A stretch of DNA of 7,662 nucleotides, taken from Promethearchaeota archaeon (GTDB lineage: Archaea; Asgardarchaeota; Lokiarchaeia; Sigynarchaeales; MK-D1). Numbering within the stretch: the stretch's first letter is position 1; each line of letters opens with the position of its first letter. Positions 1 through 4,295 of the stretch are shown here, in pieces. A program made the translations under genes and the position numbers. The stretch lies in NCBI GenBank assembly GCA_016839865.1, contig JAEOTN010000116.1:1-7662 (forward strand), written 5' to 3'. The notes under the pieces were generated by a model. That model was not told the DNA's origin and did not search any database. It was given only the letters and a program-made list of their open reading frames with translations.

Positions 1-2
1 CA

Positions 3-680
3 TGGAGAGTAATTCTGTTTTGGATAATGACCCCCATTTTGAGTTTAGTATTCTGGTATTTAACGAAATATTTCTTTTATTGGACTCATTATCCGGTAGG
101 AAACCAAACTGCATTTTTAGCGAACTTATTTTTCCCAGAAAATCCATTTGAATGGGAATTGATCGATTTTCCTGGGGAAGCAATTACATTGGAATTATTC
201 AGAAGTATTAGCAATAAATTACCCACTTTGCGTGATTTATTTGTAGAAGATTTAATTACATATCAATTCAGAGTTGATGGTTTATCAGGCATTCAATTTA
301 CGACAATGTGCACAGGAGTTCAAGCAATTGCAATTTTTGCGGGATTAATAGTCGTGATCCCCAGATCTCGAAATGATAAAGTGAATAAAAGTCTCTGGTG
401 GAGGAAAATCTTAGCATTATCAGTCTCATCCATTATTTTTTATATAGTAAATGTGGGTCGTATGGTTTTGCAGATTAGTCTTTATTACAGAGGATGGAAT
501 TGGGATGATATTCATGTGAGTATTTCAGCAGCCAGTAGTTTCATTGCAGCTCTAATTATCATACTAATGCATCGATGGATTCCTGAATTCATAATTTCGA
601 TCATTTGGGGTTTAGGTTCTATAAAAGAATTTTTCAAAAGACGAAAAAACACAGAAATAATGAATCCTCCATCCAAATAA
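3..680 (+). CDS. Archaeosortase/exosortase-family membrane transpeptidase, 5' partial
   Basis: Probable archaeosortase-like cysteine transpeptidase of the cell membrane. Family members cleave C-terminal sorting signals of surface proteins and link them to a lipid anchor. Numbering from the ATG at 27, the sequence shows the expected three motifs between hydrophobic helices: TMCTGVQAIAIFAG with the nucleophile Cys95, NVGRMV with Arg145, and DDIHVSIS with His163 in the third active-site position (Haloferax ArtA uses Arg there). Membrane segments are near residues 2-20, 96-112, 127-150 and 165-193, followed by a basic cytoplasmic tail (KEFFKRRK). The frame stays open through the window edge, and codons 3-26 encode the hydrophobic WRVILFWI, so ATG 27 is probably internal and the true start lies upstream. 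The visible 225 residues are somewhat short for the family. No sorting-signal substrate is seen in the window. Family assignment is firm; the subfamily is not. Confidence 0.82.
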   Translation, partial: WRVILFWIMTPILSLVFWYLTKYFFYWTHYPVGNQTAFLANLFFPENPFEWELIDFPGEAITLELFRSISNKLPTLRDLFVEDLITYQFRVDGLSGIQFTTMCTGVQAIAIFAGLIVVIPRSRNDKVNKSLWWRKILALSVSSIIFYIVNVGRMVLQISLYYRGWNWDDIHVSISAASSFIAALIIILMHRWIPEFIISIIWGLGSIKEFFKRRKNTEIMNPPSK

Positions 681-686
681 GATCTA

Positions 687-730
687 TTTTTTTTTACATC
701 TCAATTTTTTCCAACTGCCATCTATTTTTT
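687..730 (+). terminator. T-rich archaeal terminator after the archaeosortase gene
   Basis: Three T runs follow the stop codon: T9 at 687-695, T6 at 705-710 and T6 at 725-730. No strong hairpin is seen. T tracts alone are typical of archaeal RNA polymerase termination. This suggests the methyltransferase gene downstream is transcribed separately. Confidence 0.5.
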
Positions 731-740
731 AAAAAAAGCA
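724..740 (+). promoter_or_regulatory. Candidate TATA-like box for the MtrH-family gene
   Basis: A T6A7 block at 725-737 is centred about 25 bases before the ATG at 756. No Shine-Dalgarno sequence precedes the ATG. That spacing fits an archaeal TATA box driving a leaderless transcript. The T run also belongs to the terminator region, so the call is tentative. Confidence 0.3.
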
Positions 741-755
741 GACAATAGTTAAACT

Positions 756-1676
756 ATGTTTGAATCTGAAAACGGGCAGAAAATTGCTGAGATAGGAAAT
801 ATTAAAATCGGTGGAGAATCCAGTGAATATCCATTCGTATTGATTGGAAGTATGTTTTATCACGGTCATAAAATTGTGCGAGATGATCGAGCAGGAGAGT
901 TTGATAAATCAAAAGCAGAAGAGCAAATACAAAATTTCCTCGAATTCTCTGATCAAACTAGCGTTCCCGTAATCATTGATGTGGTTGGAGCGTATAAAGA
1001 AGCTCTGCTGAAATATTGTCAGTTTGTAGCCGAACATTGTGAGATACCCTTTCTGGTGGATGGTCTAAGTGACGAATCCCGGATATTTGCAATTGAAAAA
1101 TTAATTGAAACGGGATACAGAGAACGTGCAGTATACAATAGCTTAGATAGTGCTACAAATGTTGAAAGTTGTGCAAAGATCAAAGAAATCGGAGTGAAGA
1201 ACGCCGTACTTCTATGTTTTGGCTCCCGTGCTGTCACACCTAAACAGAAAATAAATTTACTTACTTCAACAGATCCAGAAAACTTAGGATTGTTGGAAAA
1301 AGTGAAGTTAGCTGGGATTCAAGATTATATAGTTGATGTAGCAGTGTTAGACATTCCCAGTATAGCGATTTCAGCGGGTTCTATCAAGAAAATCAAGGAA
1401 GAATTGAAAATACCCGTTGGATGTGCTCCAGTAAATGCATTAGCTGAATGGAATAATTGGAAAATGTTTGGTAAAAAGGGAAAAACGGGAACCACAGCAG
1501 CTATCATTTCACATATGCTAAGTTCGGGTGCTGATTTCGGAATGTATGGCAGTATTAATAAGGCAATAGACGTATTTCCGGGGATAGCTGTTTTAGATAG
1601 CATTAATGCATATTATCGAAAAAGAATTTTAAAGAAACCAACTGAATTTACAGATTTTTATAAAAAATTACGGTAA
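756..1676 (+). CDS. mtrH: MtrH-family tetrahydromethanopterin methyltransferase
   Basis: Homologue of MtrH, the subunit of the methyl-H4MPT:coenzyme M methyltransferase that transfers methyl groups between methyl-H4MPT and a corrinoid. It should be a cytosolic TIM-barrel protein. The 306 residues match MtrH from end to end: IGGESSEYPFVLIGSMFY at 18-35 followed by HGHKIV, AGEFDKSKAEE at 46-56, FLVDG at 99-103, RAVYNSL at 124-130, VLDIPS at 197-202, PVGCAPVNA at 220-228, and GADFGMYGSI...FPGIAVLD at 258-281. Length equals the usual MtrH length, and the ATG gives the standard MtrH N-terminus. No other mtr subunit, corrinoid protein or corrinoid activator is adjacent. It may therefore work as a stand-alone methyltransferase feeding methyl groups from a methylated substrate to H4MPT, as proposed for MtrH homologues outside mtr operons. 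Family is confident; the methyl donor and direction are unknown. Confidence 0.88.
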   Translation: MFESENGQKIAEIGNIKIGGESSEYPFVLIGSMFYHGHKIVRDDRAGEFDKSKAEEQIQNFLEFSDQTSVPVIIDVVGAYKEALLKYCQFVAEHCEIPFLVDGLSDESRIFAIEKLIETGYRERAVYNSLDSATNVESCAKIKEIGVKNAVLLCFGSRAVTPKQKINLLTSTDPENLGLLEKVKLAGIQDYIVDVAVLDIPSIAISAGSIKKIKEELKIPVGCAPVNALAEWNNWKMFGKKGKTGTTAAIISHMLSSGADFGMYGSINKAIDVFPGIAVLDSINAYYRKRILKKPTEFTDFYKKLR

Positions 1677-1718
1677 TAATGAAGTCTCTTTAAAATTTAT
1701 ACACTCTTTATTCGATAA

Positions 1719-1730
1719 CCTTTTTTTTAT
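1719..1730 (+). terminator. T-tract terminator after the MtrH-family gene
   Basis: A run of eight T residues at 1721-1728 follows the methyltransferase stop by about 45 bases. It could end that transcript. It also sits about 25 bases before the next ATG, so part of it may act in the promoter of the kinase gene. Confidence 0.4.
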
Positions 1731-1749
1731 GATTCTTTAACTAATACAC

Positions 1750-2778
1750 ATGGGATATTCAGAAAAAATAATTGATATAGTGACTTTAGGCGGAGCTAAC
1801 ACCGACTTAATCATGGCTGTCAGCGATGTGATGCGATTTGAGACCTATTCTCAAGAAGAAATTAAGAAATACACTGCAATTGAATACTCCAGCAAAGTAA
1901 ATGTCAATTCTCTTAATATCGCTCCCGGAGGATCTGCATCTAACATTGCATCTGATCTCGCGACAATTGGATTGAAAACAAGATATCTCGGAGTTATTGG
2001 AACAGATCAGAATGGAGACATCGCATTAAATGACATGAAAATACGTGGTGTCGATGTATCCTATATCAAGAGGACGAAAGAAGACTTAACAGGAGTTTCA
2101 ATAATTTTAATGACAGGATATGGAAAGGATAGATCGATTCTTGCTTACAAGGGAGCTTCAAATTTGGTGGATCCAGATTATATTCAAGAAGAAATGATTA
2201 AAGATGCAAAGGTATTCGCTTGGACTTCTTTAACCTCTGATAAAGGTTGTGAAGCAATTCAAAAATCAATAGATATTGCTAAAAAATATGGTGTCCAAGT
2301 ATGTGCCTGTCCTTCAATCTCAATTATCAAAAAACAAAAAAAGCTCGCAATCAATTTTGTGAAGCAGTCCAATATTGCATCGCTAAATAAAGAAGAAATC
2401 CGAGAGATAACAGACGAAAAAACCACAATAAAAGGGATTCAAAAGTTATTATCCTGGGGAATCAAAAAAATAGCAGTATCTCTAGGATCGAAAGGATCTC
2501 GATTAATTGATGGAACGCATGTTTGGGAATCAGGTATTTATGAAGTACCTGTATCAGACACGACAGGTGCTGGTGATGCCTTCGCTTCAGGTTTCATCTA
2601 TGGAATATTAAACGATTTTCCATTAGATAAAATAGCCCGATACGCATCTGCAATGTCAGCATGTGAGATAAAAGGACTTGGAGTCCGAATTGGTCTTCCA
2701 GAATCTATTGAGGAACTGGAGGAGTTTATAAATACACACAAACTGGAACAAACAGAACTAGAATTCAAGAATCTTTAA
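1750..2778 (+). CDS. PfkB/ribokinase-family carbohydrate or nucleoside kinase
   Basis: ATP-dependent cytosolic kinase of the PfkB (ribokinase) family, which phosphorylates a hydroxymethyl group of a sugar or nucleoside. N-terminal strand IVTLGGANTD at residues 10-19 opens the Rossmann-like fold. NIAPGGSASNIASDLATIG at 56-74 is PfkB signature 1 with its di-glycine, and VSDTTGAGDAFASGF at 268-282 is signature 2, with Asp276 as the expected catalytic base and the anion hole formed by GAGD. Residues 27-53 form a short insertion in the lid region. Length (342) is slightly above the roughly 300 residues usual for the family because of this insertion and an acidic helical C-terminal tail (EELEEF to the end). 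The ATG is preceded by no Shine-Dalgarno. The substrate cannot be decided from motifs: ribose, nucleosides, sugar phosphates and others all fit. The adjacent methyltransferase does not make the role clearer. Confidence 0.88.
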   Translation: MGYSEKIIDIVTLGGANTDLIMAVSDVMRFETYSQEEIKKYTAIEYSSKVNVNSLNIAPGGSASNIASDLATIGLKTRYLGVIGTDQNGDIALNDMKIRGVDVSYIKRTKEDLTGVSIILMTGYGKDRSILAYKGASNLVDPDYIQEEMIKDAKVFAWTSLTSDKGCEAIQKSIDIAKKYGVQVCACPSISIIKKQKKLAINFVKQSNIASLNKEEIREITDEKTTIKGIQKLLSWGIKKIAVSLGSKGSRLIDGTHVWESGIYEVPVSDTTGAGDAFASGFIYGILNDFPLDKIARYASAMSACEIKGLGVRIGLPESIEELEEFINTHKLEQTELEFKNL

Positions 2779-2800
2779 CATCTTGAATCAAGACTTTTTT
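2763..2800 (+). terminator. Hairpin-plus-T6 terminator of the kinase gene
   Basis: A perfect 8-bp inverted repeat, ATTCAAGA (2763-2770) and TCTTGAAT (2781-2788), spans the kinase stop codon with a 10-base loop. The right arm also forms an alternative hairpin, TCTTG-AAT-CAAGA (2781-2793), directly followed by C and T6 (2795-2800). The second form looks like an intrinsic terminator. Only one of the two can form at a time. Confidence 0.55.
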
Positions 2801-2803
2801 ATA

Positions 2804-2894
2804 GCTGTAATTTTATTTCTTTTTGCTCTACTGGTTATAATTTAATATTTGAGATGATTTTGCACTCTTGCCTTTTATTAATTGAAATTACAGC
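2804..2894. repeat. Perfect 10-bp inverted repeat upstream of tnpB
   Basis: GCTGTAATTT at 2804-2813 is the exact reverse complement of AAATTACAGC at 2885-2894, with 71 bases between. It lies in the 150-base gap between the kinase terminator and tnpB. It could be part of the transposon left end or a relic of another insertion. In such AT-rich DNA a chance match is unlikely but not excluded. Confidence 0.4.
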
Positions 2895-2914
2895 ATAATT
2901 GTTGTGAATACGTG

Positions 2915-2922
2915 CTTATAAG
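2915..2922 (+). promoter_or_regulatory. TATA-like palindrome CTTATAAG before tnpB
   Basis: CTTATAAG is a perfect palindrome and a good archaeal TATA core. With the usual spacing of about 26 bases, transcription would begin near 2945, which is downstream of the apparent ATG at 2933. Either a different upstream box (the TAATT near 2896-2900) drives the ATG-containing transcript, or the protein starts at a later codon. Confidence 0.35.
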
Positions 2923-2932
2923 TTACGGGGGA

Positions 2933-4154
2933 ATGAAAAATTAGAATTTATAGAGCATATAGGTTTCGTTTATATCCAAATAATAAACAAAATGTAATTT
3001 TTAACAAAACACTCGGATGCTGTCGATTTTTATGGAATCTGATGCTTGATGAACGTATAAAAATGTATCAAATTTTAATGGATGACAAAAATAAGTTGTA
3101 TAATTATCGATATAAGACAGAAAAAGAATATAAAAACAAGTACCAATTCTTGAAAGAAGTGGATAGTAAAGCATTACAATCCTCAACACGAAATTTATTA
3201 TCAGCTTACAAAAGATTCTTCAATGGATTGAAAAATACCCAACATGTAGGTTTTCCCAAATTTAAATCACGTAAAGGTAAACAAAGCTACACAACTTATA
3301 ATATCAAAAACAATATTAAAATTGATTTTAAGAAAAAAAAAATAAAATTACCAAAAATAAATGAATGGATTAAATTTAGGGACAACCGAATTTTTAAAGA
3401 AGAAATAAAAAAAATTACTATCTCGAAAACCAAGAGTGGTAATTATTTTGCTTCAATAATGATTGAAAGAGACATAACTCTTCCTAAAAAATTAGTAATT
3501 TCCTCTGAAGAGATCCAAGCTTTTGACATGTCTTTTCCATACTTTTTAGTTTCTCCTCAAAATCGTATGAAAAATCCCCATTTTTATAGGAATAAAGAAA
3601 AAAAAATCCGTCAATTGCAGCGTAACGTCTCTCGAAAAAAACCGGGATCCCAAAATCGAGAAAAAGCCCGAATTAGGTTAGCTCGAAAGTATGACCAAAT
3701 CCATAATCGGAAAAAAGATTGGACACACAAAATCAGTCACAAACTTGCAAATAAATATAAAGTGATCATTTTAGAAGATCTCAATATTACAGGGATGATG
3801 AAATTTGCCAAAGGGCATGCAAAAACTGTAACATTAGATTTTTCGTGGAACTTTTTTGTATTTATACTACGATATAAAATGGAACAAAGAGGAAACTATT
3901 TAATTTTAATAAATCAATGGTTTCCATCAAGCAAACTGTGTTCCCAATGTGGATGGAAAAATACAACACTTGAAATTTCTTATCGGGTGTGGAAATGTCA
4001 AAATTGTCATACTGTTCATGATCGGGATGAAAATGCGTCTAAAAATCTTCTGATGGAAGGTTTAAAGCAGATTAAAGGATTACCTATAACGATAATTCCT
4101 ACCGTAGGAACTACGGGAAGTTACGCTTGGGAAGATTATGTAAGACGATCATAG
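2933..4154 (+). CDS. tnpB: TnpB RNA-guided nuclease, 5' end one base out of frame
   Basis: TnpB, the RuvC-type nuclease of IS200/IS605 elements, guided by an omega RNA from the element's right end. Numbering from the first in-frame ATG (3042), the catalytic residues are present: Asp162 in AFDMSF, Glu245 in ILEDLN, and Asp in HDRDEN (327/329). A zinc ribbon is made by Cys300/303 and Cys319/322. The LQRNVSRKKPGSQNR segment and the GTTG tail are also typical. The conserved TnpB N-terminus lies upstream of 3042 in the same frame: codons from 2940 read KI-like basic residues, then YRFRLYPNNKQ and LGCCRFLWNLM. That frame has no ATG, GTG or TTG between the TGA at 2934 and 3042. The ATG at 2933 would join it only if one A of the A5 run (2936-2940) were absent, giving about 406 residues. 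So the gene is a frameshift, an assembly error, or uses slippage or an unusual start. Starting at 3042 would remove about 35 conserved residues. The gene is Lys- and A-rich compared with its neighbours. Confidence 0.85.
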
Positions 4155-4209
4155 ATCGCAGTATTCGATGAACCAAGAAACCATACACTTTAGTGTAGGG
4201 TAGTTCAAC
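4060..4209 (+). ncRNA. Probable omega RNA (reRNA) scaffold of tnpB
   Basis: In IS605-type elements the guide RNA overlaps the 3' end of tnpB and ends at the right boundary. Here CCATACAC (4181-4188), loop TTTA and GTGTAGGG (4193-4200) form a stem with 7 of 8 pairs, followed by TAGTTCAAC. This hairpin plus GTTCA ending is the usual 3' end of archaeal and bacterial omega RNA scaffolds. The 5' limit is a guess. The guide would be the flanking DNA from about 4210. Confidence 0.55.
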
Positions 4210-4251
4210 TATCTAGTTGTAAAGGATCAAATTATTAGCAATTACTAGATA
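4210..4251. repeat. 8-bp inverted repeat TATCTAGT/ACTAGATA in the upstream region of the coiled-coil gene
   Basis: TATCTAGT (4210-4217) is the exact reverse complement of ACTAGATA (4244-4251), with 26 bases between. The left arm starts at the transposon right boundary and would also be the first bases of the omega RNA guide. The pair lies just upstream of the likely TATA box of the next gene and could be an operator. No experimental or family evidence supports this. Confidence 0.35.
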
Positions 4252-4256
4252 ACTAC

Positions 4257-4271
4257 AATATTAATTAAACC
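4257..4271 (+). promoter_or_regulatory. Candidate TATA box of the coiled-coil gene
   Basis: ATATTAATTAAACC is centred about 31 bases before the ATG at 4296, which has no Shine-Dalgarno sequence. This fits a leaderless or very short-leader archaeal transcript. The box lies outside the transposon, so the gene's core promoter appears to have survived the insertion. Confidence 0.4.
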
Positions 4272-4295
4272 AAAAACATGGGCGATTGAATTAAC

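Larger units (their letters stand above)
2801..4209 (+). mobile_element. IS200/IS605-superfamily IS1341-type element (tnpB only); left edge uncertain
   Basis: The element holds tnpB and no Y1 transposase tnpA, the IS1341-type plan. The right end is recognisable: a stem-loop at 4181-4200 followed by TAGTTCAAC, so the element should end at about 4208-4209. Such elements have no terminal inverted repeats and make no target duplication, so the left edge cannot be fixed; it lies somewhere between about 2801 and 2932. The element sits between the terminator of the kinase gene and the start of the coiled-coil gene, disrupting neither reading frame. Without tnpA it would need a transposase in trans. 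Confidence 0.65.

Noticed and set aside
27..29. ATG as the start of the archaeosortase gene
   Set aside because: The frame is open to the left edge and the upstream codons encode hydrophobic residues that fit a membrane helix, so this ATG is probably internal.
1019..1603. Minus-strand open frames (1019-1237 and 1325-1603) inside the MtrH-family gene
   Set aside because: They lie wholly within a strongly conserved gene, show no recognisable protein motif, and are shadows of its codon pattern.
2801..2932. A tnpA (Y1 transposase) gene or left-end remnant of one
   Set aside because: No open frame of useful length and no HUH or tyrosine motif is visible; the element appears to be tnpB-only.
4278..4289. 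In-frame ATG upstream of the coiled-coil gene
   Set aside because: It reads only three codons before a TGA, so it cannot be the start.
4155..4295. CRISPR-like repeats near tnpB
   Set aside because: The short repeats here are inverted pairs, not regularly spaced direct repeats; no array is present anywhere in the window.
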